From Phreatobacter cathodiphilus (GTDB lineage Bacteria > Pseudomonadota > Alphaproteobacteria > Rhizobiales > Phreatobacteraceae): a stretch of DNA of 64,000 bases. The notes beneath the pieces are model-generated. The model ran no database searches. It saw nothing but the letters and a program-made list of their open reading frames with translations, and was not told the DNA's origin. The translations under genes and the position numbers were made by a program. This document shows, in pieces, positions 46,083 to 54,227 of this stretch. The stretch spans positions 3,141,001 to 3,205,000 of the forward strand of contig NZ_CP027668.1 in assembly GCF_003008515.1 (NCBI RefSeq). The letters are read 5' to 3'. Position 1 is the stretch's first letter, and every line of letters begins with the position of its first letter.

Positions 46083-46111
46083 AGCATAGGTCGGCAGCGT
46101 TACGCTGTCAA
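46083..46111 (-). promoter_or_regulatory. Promoter of the nitronate monooxygenase gene with palindromic operator in the spacer
   Basis: On the minus strand TTGACA-N17-TATGCT, a near-consensus promoter about 95 bases upstream of the ATG at 45982. The palindrome CAGCGT-A-ACGCTG begins at the end of the -35 hexamer and fills most of the spacer. The rest of the 264-base gap 45983-46246 holds no gene. Confidence 0.6.
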
Positions 46112-46246
46112 GGACTTTGATCCTATTTTTCACGGTAGCGTCCGCGGGCTCCGGACTGCATCTGGCAACGCGTCCTTCGAGCCTCGCTGTCGGACGCGCC
46201 TCGGGAGGACGCACTCCCATGGTCCAACCCCGGCGAAGCCCTCGCC

Positions 46247-47302
46247 TCACGGCCGCCAGCCGGTCTCCATCGGCACGTCGTCCTCGGGCGCCGGCGGCTT
46301 CGGCTCGGCGGCACGGGCCTCGTCGATGATGGCGAGCAGGGAGACGAGCGCCTGTTCGACGCCTTCGCCCGAGGTCGCCGACAACGCCAGCGGCGTCTTC
46401 TTCGCCGCCCGCTTCAGCCGCGCCATCTGCTCCTTGCGCGTCTCCGGGTCGAGCGCGTCGACCTTGGCCAGCGCCACGATCTCCGGCTTCTCGGCGAGGC
46501 CGTGGCCATAGGCCTCGATCTCCTTGCGCACCATCTTGTAGGCCTTGCCGGCATGCTCGCACGTGCCGTCGACGAGATGCAGGAGAACCCGGCAGCGCTC
46601 GACGTGGCCGAGGAAGCGGTCGCCGAGTCCGACGCCGTCATGGGCGCCCTCGATGAGGCCGGGAATGTCGGCGAGCACGAATTCGCGGCCGCGCGCGCGC
46701 ACGACCCCGAGGCCGGGATGCAGCGTGGTGAAGGGATAGTCGGCGATCTTCGGCTTGGCCGAGGTGGTGGCGGCGAGGAAGGTCGATTTGCCGGCGTTCG
46801 GCATGCCGACGAGGCCCGCATCGGCAATCAGCTTCAACCGGAGGATGATGGTCGCTTCCTTGGCCGGCTGGCCCGGATTGGCATAGCGCGGCGACTGGTT
46901 GGTGGCGCTCTTGAAATGGGCGTTGCCGAAGCCGCCGTTGCCGCCCTCCAGCAGCACGAAGCGCTGGCCGACCGTGGTGATGTCGGCGATCAGCGTCTCG
47001 CCGTCCTCCTCGAAGATCTGCGTGCCCGCCGGCACCTTCAGCACCACGTCGGCGCCGCGCGCGCCCGCGCGGTTGCGGCCCATGCCGTGCATGCCGGTCT
47101 TGGCCTTGAAATGCTGCTGGTAGCGGTAGTCGATCAGCGTGTTGAGGCCCTCGACGCATTCGACCACCACGTCGCCGCCGCGGCCGCCGTCGCCGCCGTC
47201 CGGTCCGCCGTACTCGATGAACTTGGCGCGATGGAACGACACGGAACCGGCACCGCCGGCACCCGCCTTCACATAGACCTTGGCCTGATCGAGGAACTTC
47301 AT
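46247..47302 (-). CDS. obgE: GTPase ObgE
   Basis: Essential ribosome-assembly GTPase. 351 residues: Gly-rich Obg fold (1-158) opening [20 protein letters not shown], then the G domain with GMPNAGKST (G1), FTTLHPGLG (G2), [16 protein letters not shown] (G3) and LAKVDALD (G4). The C-terminal tail is short and Pro/Glu-rich. Unlike the common arrangement, rplU/rpmA are not directly upstream; argE and a terminator region are. Confidence 0.95.
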   Translation of the reverse strand: MKFLDQAKVYVKAGAGGAGSVSFHRAKFIEYGGPDGGDGGRGGDVVVECVEGLNTLIDYRYQQHFKAKTGMHGMGRNRAGARGADVVLKVPAGTQIFEEDGETLIADITTVGQRFVLLEGGNGGFGNAHFKSATNQSPRYANPGQPAKEATIILRLKLIADAGLVGMPNAGKSTFLAATTSAKPKIADYPFTTLHPGLGVVRARGREFVLADIPGLIEGAHDGVGLGDRFLGHVERCRVLLHLVDGTCEHAGKAYKMVRKEIEAYGHGLAEKPEIVALAKVDALDPETRKEQMARLKRAAKKTPLALSATSGEGVEQALVSLLAIIDEARAAEPKPPAPEDDVPMETGWRP

Positions 47303-47366
47303 GTCTTCCGCTCGCCGCCGGAAGGGCGGGACGGGTCTCTACCCCATCGGGGCCTGAAGGTCCAAG

Positions 47367-47388
47367 AAAAACGGGCCGAAAGGCCCCG
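47367..47388 (-). terminator. Rho-independent terminator upstream of obgE
   Basis: On the minus strand GGGGCC-TTTC-GGCCCG followed by TTTTT. It is placed to end the argE transcript before obgE. Confidence 0.75.
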
Positions 47389-47395
47389 AAAAGCG

Positions 47396-47425
47396 CCGGG
47401 CGGCCGCATCGCTGCGACCGCCCGG
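47396..47425 (-). terminator. Second hairpin of the argE terminator region
   Basis: Perfect stem CCGGGCGG / CCGCCCGG with a 14-base loop, 8 bases before the 47367-47388 terminator on the minus strand and followed by CGCTTTTC. The two form a tandem terminator. Confidence 0.5.
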
Positions 47426-47518
47426 TTTCTCAGGTTCCACCGTTCCCCCGAATGGATGGAGCCCGATACGATGTGGGCTCATCATGTCTTCGGCGGTTTT
47501 TCGGCGCCTTGATCCGGA

Positions 47519-48682
47519 TCAATTACCCCCGCCGGCATGGGCGATCAGCCGCTCCATGAAGGCGTCGGCCTTGGCGAGCTCGGCCGCCTCCACATACTCG
47601 TCCGGCTTGTGGGCCTGCTCGATGGAGCCCGGCCCGACGATGGCGCTGGGAATGCCGATCTCTTGGAAAAGCCCCGCCTCCGTGCCGTAGGCGACCTTGG
47701 CGTGGTCGTTGCGGCCCGCCAGGCGCTTGGCGAGCACGGTGACGGGCGCGTCCGCCGCCGTGTCGAGGCCCGGCACCAGCGCCAGCTCCTGGAAGGTAAA
47801 GCCGGCTTCCGGCGCGATCGCCTTCATCGGCGGCTCCAGCACCTCGTAGGCATAGGCCTCGATCTCCGCGACGATGGCGTGCGGGTCGTCGCCGGCGACG
47901 CAGCGCAGGTCGAAGTCGACGACGCATTCGCCGGCGACGATGTTGCGCACCGTGCCGCCGCGGATGACGCCGACCGAGGTCGTGGAGACCGGCACGGAAT
48001 AGAGCGGATCGAGATCGGTGCGGGCGGCGAGCCTCTGGCCGATCTCGTTGATCTTGACGATGAGCTTGGCCGCCTCCTCGATGGCGTTGACGCCGTGGGG
48101 CCTGAGGGAGGAATGCGCCTCGAGCCCGCGCACCGTGACGCGCATCGGCCGCCCGGTCTTGTGGGCGATGACCACCTGCATGTTGGTCGGCTCGCCGACG
48201 AAACAGGCCTCGGGCTTCAGCGGGCGGTCCTTCAGCACGGCGAGCAGGGTGCGCACGCCGCGGCAGCCCACCTCCTCGTCATAGGAGATGGCGAGGTGGA
48301 TGGGCTTCTTCAGCGGCGCCGCCGCCATGGCCGGCACGGCGGCCAGCGCCGAGGCGACGAAGCCCTTCATGTCGCAGGTGCCGCGGCCGAAATAGCGCCC
48401 GTCCTTCTCCACGAGGGTGAAGGGATCGGTCGACCAGTCCTGCCCGTCCACCGGCACCACGTCGACATGGCCGGAGAGCACGTAGCCCGGCACGTCCTTC
48501 GGGCCGATCGTGACCCAGAGGTTCGCCTTCTGCCCCGTCTCGTCATAGACCCGTTCGCCGGTGATCCCGAAGCCCGAGAGATACTCCTCCACCCAGTCGA
48601 GGAGCGGCAGGTTGGAATTGCGGCTCGTCGTGTCGAAGGCGACGAGCTTGCCGAGGATGTCGACGGTGGAGAGGCGCGCCAT
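47519..48682 (-). CDS. argE: Acetylornithine deacetylase-type M20 metallohydrolase
   Basis: 387 residues, M20 family. Metal and catalytic residues are in SGHVDVVPVDGQDW, GRGTCDMKGFVASAL, ISYDEEVGCRG (Glu-Glu), GEPTNMQ and EQAHKPDEY. Closest to ArgE, which deacetylates N-acetylornithine. However, Rhizobiales usually make arginine through ArgJ, and this copy is 3 bases downstream of a thiamine-diphosphate enzyme gene, so another N-acyl amino acid may be the substrate. Confidence 0.85.
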   Translation of the reverse strand: MARLSTVDILGKLVAFDTTSRNSNLPLLDWVEEYLSGFGITGERVYDETGQKANLWVTIGPKDVPGYVLSGHVDVVPVDGQDWSTDPFTLVEKDGRYFGRGTCDMKGFVASALAAVPAMAAAPLKKPIHLAISYDEEVGCRGVRTLLAVLKDRPLKPEACFVGEPTNMQVVIAHKTGRPMRVTVRGLEAHSSLRPHGVNAIEEAAKLIVKINEIGQRLAARTDLDPLYSVPVSTTSVGVIRGGTVRNIVAGECVVDFDLRCVAGDDPHAIVAEIEAYAYEVLEPPMKAIAPEAGFTFQELALVPGLDTAADAPVTVLAKRLAGRNDHAKVAYGTEAGLFQEIGIPSAIVGPGSIEQAHKPDEYVEAAELAKADAFMERLIAHAGGGN

Positions 48683-48685
48683 GGC

Positions 48686-50368
48686 TCAGGCCTTGCCCGC
48701 CAGCGCCTTGGCGCGGATGGCGTCGATGGTCGTCGTGGGGGTGATTGCCTGCTGGTCGAGGAAGCAGTGGATGATGGCGGGCTTGCCCGAGGCCAGGGCC
48801 CGCTCGAAGGCGGGAGCGAACTCCGCCGTCTCGCGCACCGTCTCGCCGTGGCCGCCATAGGCGCGGGCGAGCGCGGCGAAATCCGGGTTCTTCAGCGTCG
48901 TCGCCGAGATCCGGGTCGGATAGTCGCGCTCCTGATGCATGCGGATCGTGCCGTACATGCCGTTGTCGACCACCACGACGATGATGGGCAGGTCGTACTG
49001 GCAGGCCGTGGCGAACTCCTGCCCGTTCATCATGAAGCAGCCGTCGCCGGCGAAGGCGACGACGGTCTTCTCCGGGAACATGCGCTTGGCGCCGACCGCC
49101 GCCGGCGTGCCGTAGCCCATGGAGCCCGAGGTCGGGGCGAGCTGCGACCCGAACTTCCGGAAGCGCAGGAAGCGATGAACCCAGGTGGCGTAGTTGCCGG
49201 CGCCGTTGCAGACGATGGCATCGTCCGGCAGGCGGTCGCGCAGCCAGGCCATGACCTCACCGTACTGGAAAGCGCCGGGGAGCCGCGCCGGATTGCCGGT
49301 CCAGGCGAGATAGCTCTCGTGGGCGGCTTTCGCCGCGCCGGCCCAGGCGATGGACTGCGGCGGCTGGACGCCCTCCAGCGAGGCGGCGAAGGCCGTCGGG
49401 CTCGCCTGGATCGGCAGATGCGCCTGATAGACGCGGCCGATCTCCTCCGCGCCCGGATGGACGTGGACGAAGGTCATCTGCGGCTGGGGAATGTCGAGGA
49501 GCGTGTAGCTCTGCGAGGCGATCTCCGAGAGACGGCCGCCGATCGCGATGAGGAGGTCGCTCTCCTTGATCAGCTTCAGCATGTCCGGATTGCCGCCGAG
49601 GCCGAGATCGCCGGCATAGTTCGGATGGGTGTGGTCGAACAGCATCTGCCGGCGGAACTGGCAGATGACGGGCAGGTCGAAGCGCTCGGCGAAGCGCGTC
49701 ACCGAAGACACCGCCTTCTCCGACCAGCGCGAGCCGCCGAGCAGAAGCACCGGCTTCTTCGCCGCCCACAAGAGCTTCTGGAACTTCGCCATGTCCGTGA
49801 GGCCCGGCCAGGTCTCGGCGGCCTCGACATAGGGCGCATCCGGAACCGCGGCGCTCTCGGTCAGCATGTCCTCGGGCAGCACCAGCACCACCGGGCCCGG
49901 GCGGCCCTGCATGGCGGTGGCATAGGCGCGGGCGATCATCTCGGGGATGCGGGCGCAGTCGTCGATCTCGGCGACCCACTTGCACATGCCGCCGAAGAAC
50001 TGGGTGTAGTCCATCTCCTGGAAGGCGTCGCGGCCGCGCATGCCGCGCTCGATCTGGCCGACGAAGAGGATCATCGGCGTCGAATCCTGCTGGGCGATGT
50101 GCAGGCCCGGCGAGGCGTTGGTGGCGCCGGGGCCGCGGGTCACCATGCAGATGCCCGGGCGGCCCGTGAGCTTGCCATAGGCCTCCGCCATCATGGCGGC
50201 GCCGCCCTCCTGCCGGCAGATGGTGACGGCGGACTTCGCGTCGTGCAGCGCGTCGAGCACCGCGAGATAGCTCTCGCCCGGCACGCAGAAGACGTGGTCG
50301 CAGCCCTGGGCGACGAGCTGGTCCACCAGAATCTGGCCGCCGGTGCGGGTGACGGTTTCAGCGCGCAT
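48686..50368 (-). CDS. Thiamine-diphosphate-dependent enzyme, acetolactate-synthase-like
   Basis: 560 residues in the three-domain ThDP fold. Catalytic Glu54 is in CRQEGGAAMMAEAYG and the ThDP/Mg motif is GDG at 441-443 with MNGQEFATACQ following. It resembles AHAS large subunits, oxalyl-CoA decarboxylase and benzoylformate-decarboxylase relatives, but there is no ilvH next to it. It probably ligates or decarboxylates a 2-oxo acid; the substrate is undetermined. Operon with the M20 hydrolase (3-base gap). Confidence 0.82.
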   Translation of the reverse strand: MRAETVTRTGGQILVDQLVAQGCDHVFCVPGESYLAVLDALHDAKSAVTICRQEGGAAMMAEAYGKLTGRPGICMVTRGPGATNASPGLHIAQQDSTPMILFVGQIERGMRGRDAFQEMDYTQFFGGMCKWVAEIDDCARIPEMIARAYATAMQGRPGPVVLVLPEDMLTESAAVPDAPYVEAAETWPGLTDMAKFQKLLWAAKKPVLLLGGSRWSEKAVSSVTRFAERFDLPVICQFRRQMLFDHTHPNYAGDLGLGGNPDMLKLIKESDLLIAIGGRLSEIASQSYTLLDIPQPQMTFVHVHPGAEEIGRVYQAHLPIQASPTAFAASLEGVQPPQSIAWAGAAKAAHESYLAWTGNPARLPGAFQYGEVMAWLRDRLPDDAIVCNGAGNYATWVHRFLRFRKFGSQLAPTSGSMGYGTPAAVGAKRMFPEKTVVAFAGDGCFMMNGQEFATACQYDLPIIVVVVDNGMYGTIRMHQERDYPTRISATTLKNPDFAALARAYGGHGETVRETAEFAPAFERALASGKPAIIHCFLDQQAITPTTTIDAIRAKALAGKA

Positions 50369-50516
50369 GGATGAGGTCCTCGGATCGCTTCCGGCCGCGT
50401 TCGCCCGCAGCCTGGTTCGGCGCGGACCTTAGCGGCAGCGACGCGGGGCGGGAAGCGCCGGAAATGCGGGAGGGGGTGGCGGGGATGATGGGTTCACCCG
50501 CGGCAGCCACCTCGAG

Positions 50517-50662
50517 CGCCCCCCACCCCTGACCCCTCCCCTCCGCAAGCGGGGGGAGGGGATTGCGGGACGTCTGATGGCGACGACCAGGCGTCGCGGA
50601 CGGAAGATGGCACGGTTCCCCTCCCCCCGCTTGCGGAGGGGAGGGGTCAGGGGTGGGGGGCG
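50517..50662. repeat. Perfect 45-bp inverted repeat, G/C-rich element
   Basis: Arms at 50517-50561 and 50618-50662 are exact reverse complements over 45 bases (left arm opens CGCCCCCCACCCCTGACCCC), spacer 56 bases. Each arm itself contains the imperfect hairpin CCGCAAGCGG-type core. The surrounding 333-base gap 50369-50701 holds no gene. Confidence 0.85.
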
Positions 50663-50701
50663 AGCACCATCATCGCGCGGTCAACAAAGGACGAGCGGGC
50701 C

Positions 50702-51319
50702 TCAATCCCCCCTGAGCGCAAACGCCTTCTTCGCCGCGGGCCGCGCCATGGCCGCCTCGTACCAGCCCCTGATCGCCGGCTTGTCGGCGAGGAGCCCCGA
50801 GAAGCGCAGGTAGAAGACGCAGCACGCGACGTTCAGGTCGGCGATGGTGAAACGGTTGCCGACGAGATGGCCGCCGTGGCTGGCGAGATGGCCCTCCAGC
50901 ACGGCGAGCGGCGCCTTCAGCGTCTCGGTGCTCTTCGCCACCACCGCCGGGTCGCGCTCGGCCTCGGGCTTCACCGTCTCGTGCTGCAGGAGGGCGAGGG
51001 CCGCCGCCTCCACCTCGGTGACCGCCCACATGGACCACATGGTCATGAGCCCCTCCTCGTCCACCGATTCCGGGGCGAGCGGGCCGCCGGCCTTGCGGGC
51101 GAGGTGCAGGTTGATGGCGAGCGATTCCCACAGAATGACGCCGTCGACGTCCGCCGCCGGCACCCGGCCGTTGGGGTTGATGGCGAGGAAGTCGGGCTTG
51201 CGGGACCCCATGGGACCGTAGACCACGGGCACGTGCGTATAGGCGAGGCCCAGCTCCTCGCAGGCCCAGAGGTTGCGGATCGCGCGCGACTTGGCGATGC
51301 CGTAGATGGTGATGCTCAT
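50702..51319 (-). CDS. Glutathione S-transferase family protein
   Basis: 205 residues. The thioredoxin-like N-terminal domain has ITIYGIAKSRAIRNLWACEE (split) with Ser as probable GSH-activating residue, and NPNGRVPAADVDGVILWES for gamma-glutamyl binding. The C-terminal helical domain has NRFTIADLNVACC (N-capping box). Start 51319 opens MSITIYG. It lies 7 bases downstream of the acyl-CoA dehydrogenase gene, so the two form an operon. Confidence 0.9.
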   Translation of the reverse strand: MSITIYGIAKSRAIRNLWACEELGLAYTHVPVVYGPMGSRKPDFLAINPNGRVPAADVDGVILWESLAINLHLARKAGGPLAPESVDEEGLMTMWSMWAVTEVEAAALALLQHETVKPEAERDPAVVAKSTETLKAPLAVLEGHLASHGGHLVGNRFTIADLNVACCVFYLRFSGLLADKPAIRGWYEAAMARPAAKKAFALRGD

Positions 51320-51326
51320 GCGGGCC

Positions 51327-52478
51327 TCATTGGCGGAAGGAGTCCCGCGCGATGATAAGCCGCTGCACCTCGCTCGTCCCCTCGTAGATGCGCGTGATCC
51401 GCGCATCCCTCACATGCCGTTCCACGGGATAGTCGGCGCAATAGCCGGCGCCGCCGTGCAGCTGCAGCGCCGTGTCGGTGGCGCGCCCCGCCGCTTCCGA
51501 GGCGAAGAGCTTGGCCATGGAGGCCTCGCGGCCGAAGGGCTCGCCGCGGTCCTTCTTCGCCGCCGCCGAGAGGATCAGGAGCCGCGCCGCCTCGAGCTCG
51601 GTCTCGCGGTCGGCCACCATCCACTGGATGCCCTGGAAGTCGGCGATGGCCTGGCCGAACTGCCGACGCTCCTTCACATAGGTTTTCGCCGCGTCCATGG
51701 CGGCGCGGGCGATGCCCAGCGACAGCGCCGCGACGCCGATGCGCCCGCCGGCGAGCTCCCCCACCGCGATGCGGAAGCCGTCGTCGAGCCGGCCCATCAG
51801 CGCCGAGGCGGGCACGCGGCAGCCATCGAAATGCACCGTGTTGGTGGCCGAGCCATGCTGGCCAAGCTTCCTTTCCGCCTTGCCGATGGAAAGGCCCGGC
51901 GTGCCTGCTTCCACGAGGAAGCAGGAAATGCCCTTGCCCTTCGGCGCCTCCGGATTGGTCACCGCCCAGACGACGAAGAGCCCGGCATATTCGGCGGAGG
52001 TGATGTAGATCTTCTCGCCGTCGAGGACGAAATCGGCGCCGTCGCGGCGGGCGCGGGTCTTCATGCCGGCGGGGTCGGAGCCGGCGCCGGATTCGGTCAG
52101 GCAGAAGCCGGCGGCGGGATAGGTGCCGTCGGCGATGTTCGGGATATAGGCGCGCTTCTGCGCCTCCGTGCCCACCGCCTGGATGACCTCGGCCACCATG
52201 TTGGTGACGGAGGCGGTGACGCCGGTCGCGGCGCAGGCATAGCCGAGCTCCTCGATGGCGAGCGCAAAGGCTGCCGTGCCGGCTTCCGTGCCGCCGAATT
52301 CGCCCTTCACGTTCACCGCCATGAAGCCGGCTTCCGCGAAGGCCTTGAGGTTCTCGAGGAACTGCGCCCGGCCCTCGCCGCGGTCGAGGACGGGGGCGAG
52401 CGGCGCGGCGATCTCCGCCGCCATCTTCCGCGCGGTGTCGCGGATGAGAAGCTCTTCCTCGGTGAGTTCGAACAGCAT
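51327..52478 (-). CDS. Acyl-CoA dehydrogenase
   Basis: 383 residues with intact motifs: GFCLTESGAGSDPAG (flavin/substrate loop), ERRQFGQAIADFQGIQW, LQLHGGAGYCADYPVERHVRD and the C-terminal ITRIYEGTSEVQRLIIAR. The pattern matches short/branched-chain dehydrogenases (isovaleryl- or butyryl-type). Start 52478 lies 7 bases after GGAGG. First gene of a two-gene operon with the GST, flanked on both sides by related inverted repeats. Confidence 0.92.
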   Translation of the reverse strand: MLFELTEEELLIRDTARKMAAEIAAPLAPVLDRGEGRAQFLENLKAFAEAGFMAVNVKGEFGGTEAGTAAFALAIEELGYACAATGVTASVTNMVAEVIQAVGTEAQKRAYIPNIADGTYPAAGFCLTESGAGSDPAGMKTRARRDGADFVLDGEKIYITSAEYAGLFVVWAVTNPEAPKGKGISCFLVEAGTPGLSIGKAERKLGQHGSATNTVHFDGCRVPASALMGRLDDGFRIAVGELAGGRIGVAALSLGIARAAMDAAKTYVKERRQFGQAIADFQGIQWMVADRETELEAARLLILSAAAKKDRGEPFGREASMAKLFASEAAGRATDTALQLHGGAGYCADYPVERHVRDARITRIYEGTSEVQRLIIARDSFRQ

Positions 52479-52616
52479 GGGCTTCCTCCGGTGGTCGTCC
52501 GGTCTTAGGGGAGGCGGCGGGGAGCGGCAATCCGGCGGAACGGGGGTGGGAGGGGGCGGCGCATGATGACGAGAGGCCCCGCACCGCGAGCAAGGCAAGC
52601 CGTGAGCCCTGTGGAT

Positions 52617-52744
52617 CCCCTCCCCCCGCTTGCGGCGGGGAGGGTGGCCCGAGCGGCAGCGGAGGGCCGGGTGGGGGGCCGTCTGCGAGAAACCTGCTAC
52701 GCCCCCCACCCCTGACCCCTCCCCGCCGCAAGCGGGGGGAGGGG
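52617..52744. repeat. Imperfect G/C-rich inverted-repeat element
   Basis: Left arm 52617-52679 begins CCCCTCCCCCCGCTTGCGG; right arm 52701-52744 is its near reverse complement. It is the same family as 50517-50662 but with about 18 extra bases in the left arm (GCCCGAGCGGCAGCGGAGGG region). It lies in the 398-base gap 52479-52876, which holds no gene. Confidence 0.7.
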
Positions 52745-52770
52745 AACCGCAAGGTCGCGGCGGTCATAGT

Positions 52771-52807
52771 CCCCCTCTCCGCGCAGCGGGGAGGGTAAGG
52801 GGTGAGC
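52771..52807. repeat. Short G/C-rich hairpin element
   Basis: CCCCCTCTCCGC-GCA-GCGGGGAGGG followed by TAAGGGGTGAG, resembling the right half of the 44711-44864 element. It sits 27 bases after the previous repeat, so members of both subfamilies adjoin here. Confidence 0.5.
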
Positions 52808-52876
52808 CTTCCTCAGAGCAGATAGGCGCGGGCGGCCACGGATGACGAAATTCGCTCCGACCGCTAATCATTCCCC

Positions 52877-54169
52877 ATGACCTTCCGCTCCGACCCCCGC
52901 GCCTTCCTCCTCTCGCTCGGCCGCGCCGCCATCGCCGCGGCCCTGCCCGACCGCATGGCCGACCACCTGCCGGACCCGCCCGCCGGCCGCACCGTCGTCG
53001 TCGGCGCCGGCAAGGCGGCGGCGAGCATGGCGGCCGCCTTCGAGAAGCTCTGGCCGGCGCCGCTCGAGGGCACGGTCGTCACCCGCTACGGCCATGCCGT
53101 GCCCTGTTCGCGCATCACGGTGCTGGAGGCCTCCCACCCGGTGCCGGACGCGGCGGGTCTCGCCGCCACCCGCGCCATCCTCGCCCGGCTCGACGGCCTC
53201 ACCGCCGACGACCTCGTCGTCGCGCTCATCTCCGGCGGCGGGTCGGCCCTCCTCGCCCTGCCCGGCGGCGACCTGACGCTCGACGACCTCAAGGCGGTGA
53301 ATGCCGCGCTCCTCGCCTCCGGGGCCGACATCACCGCCATGAACTGCGTGCGGAAACACGTCTCGGCCATTGCCGGCGGCCGGCTGGCGGCGGCAGCCCA
53401 TCCGGCGCGCCTGGTCACCATCGCCATATCAGACGTGCCGGGCGACGACCCCGCCGTCATCGCCTCCGGCCCCACCGTGCCCGACCCGACGACGCGCGAG
53501 GAGGCCCTCGCCATTGTCGCCCGCTACCGCATGGAGCTGCCGGAGGCGGTGATGGCGCACGTCGCGACCCCCGCCTGCGAGAGCGTCAAGCCGGACCATG
53601 CCGCCTTCGTCAGGGGCGCCGACGTGCGCCTCATCGCGAGGCCCGTGGAGAGCCTGCGCGCCGCCGCCCGCATCGCCGAGGCGGCGGGCCTGCCCACCCT
53701 CATCCTCGGCGACACCATCGAGGGAGAGGCACGCGACGTGGCGCAGGTCCACGCCGCCCTCGCCCGCTCGGTGCTCGACCACGGCCTGCCCTTCGCCCCG
53801 CCGCTGCTCATCCTGTCGGGGGGCGAGACCACGGTGACCCTGCCGAAGGACCGCGCCATCGGACGCGGCGGCCGCAACTCCGAATTCGCCCTCGCCTTCG
53901 CCGCCGCCGTCCAGCCGCTGCCGCCGGCGATGCGGAATCGCATCCACGCCGTCGCCCTCGACACCGACGGCATCGACGGCATCGAGGCCAATGCCGGCGC
54001 CCTGGTGACGCCGGACATCCTCGCCGCCGCGGAGGCGCAGGGCCTCTCGCCCCGCGCTTTTCTCGACCGCCACGACGGATTCGGCTTTTTCGCCGCCGTC
54101 GACGGCCTGGTCGTCACAGGACCGTCACACACCAACGTCAACGATTTCCGGGCGGTTCTTGTACAATGA
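52877..54169 (+). CDS. ttuD: Glycerate 2-kinase (GckA/TtuD type)
   Basis: 430 residues of the MOFRL/DUF4147 glycerate kinase family, which phosphorylates D-glycerate to 2-phosphoglycerate. Blocks: VVGAGKAAASMAAAFE, LISGGGSALLALPGGDLTL (phosphate loop), ISDVPGDDPAVIASGPTVPD, LSGGETTVTL, GRGGRNSEFALAFA and ALDTDGIDG. In tartrate-utilising rhizobia this gene follows tartrate dehydrogenase; here two such paralogues lie 5-8 kb downstream. It also serves the glycolate-hydroxypyruvate route. Confidence 0.88.
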   Translation: MTFRSDPRAFLLSLGRAAIAAALPDRMADHLPDPPAGRTVVVGAGKAAASMAAAFEKLWPAPLEGTVVTRYGHAVPCSRITVLEASHPVPDAAGLAATRAILARLDGLTADDLVVALISGGGSALLALPGGDLTLDDLKAVNAALLASGADITAMNCVRKHVSAIAGGRLAAAAHPARLVTIAISDVPGDDPAVIASGPTVPDPTTREEALAIVARYRMELPEAVMAHVATPACESVKPDHAAFVRGADVRLIARPVESLRAAARIAEAAGLPTLILGDTIEGEARDVAQVHAALARSVLDHGLPFAPPLLILSGGETTVTLPKDRAIGRGGRNSEFALAFAAAVQPLPPAMRNRIHAVALDTDGIDGIEANAGALVTPDILAAAEAQGLSPRAFLDRHDGFGFFAAVDGLVVTGPSHTNVNDFRAVLVQ

Positions 54170-54227
54170 TACTGTCGGGCGCCGCGCCGCGCGGGGGCGG
54201 CAGGCCCGAAGCCGCAGGGGGTGAGAG

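Noticed and set aside
47537-50374. A 945-codon open frame on the plus strand opposite argE and the ThDP enzyme
   Set aside because: It is antisense to two clear enzymes, has Arg/Gly/Ala/His-rich low-complexity composition and no domain. Long antisense frames are expected in such GC-rich coding DNA; the same applies to frames at 12585-15254, 18486-20921, 23109-25448 and 29449-31746.
44711-52807. CRISPR array, suggested by repeated G/C-rich units
   Set aside because: The units are inverted, irregularly spaced over kilobases, vary in length and have no spacers or cas genes; they are palindromic intergenic elements.
52771-52876. Possible small gene before the glycerate kinase
   Set aside because: Short frames here have no ribosome site and overlap the repeat elements.
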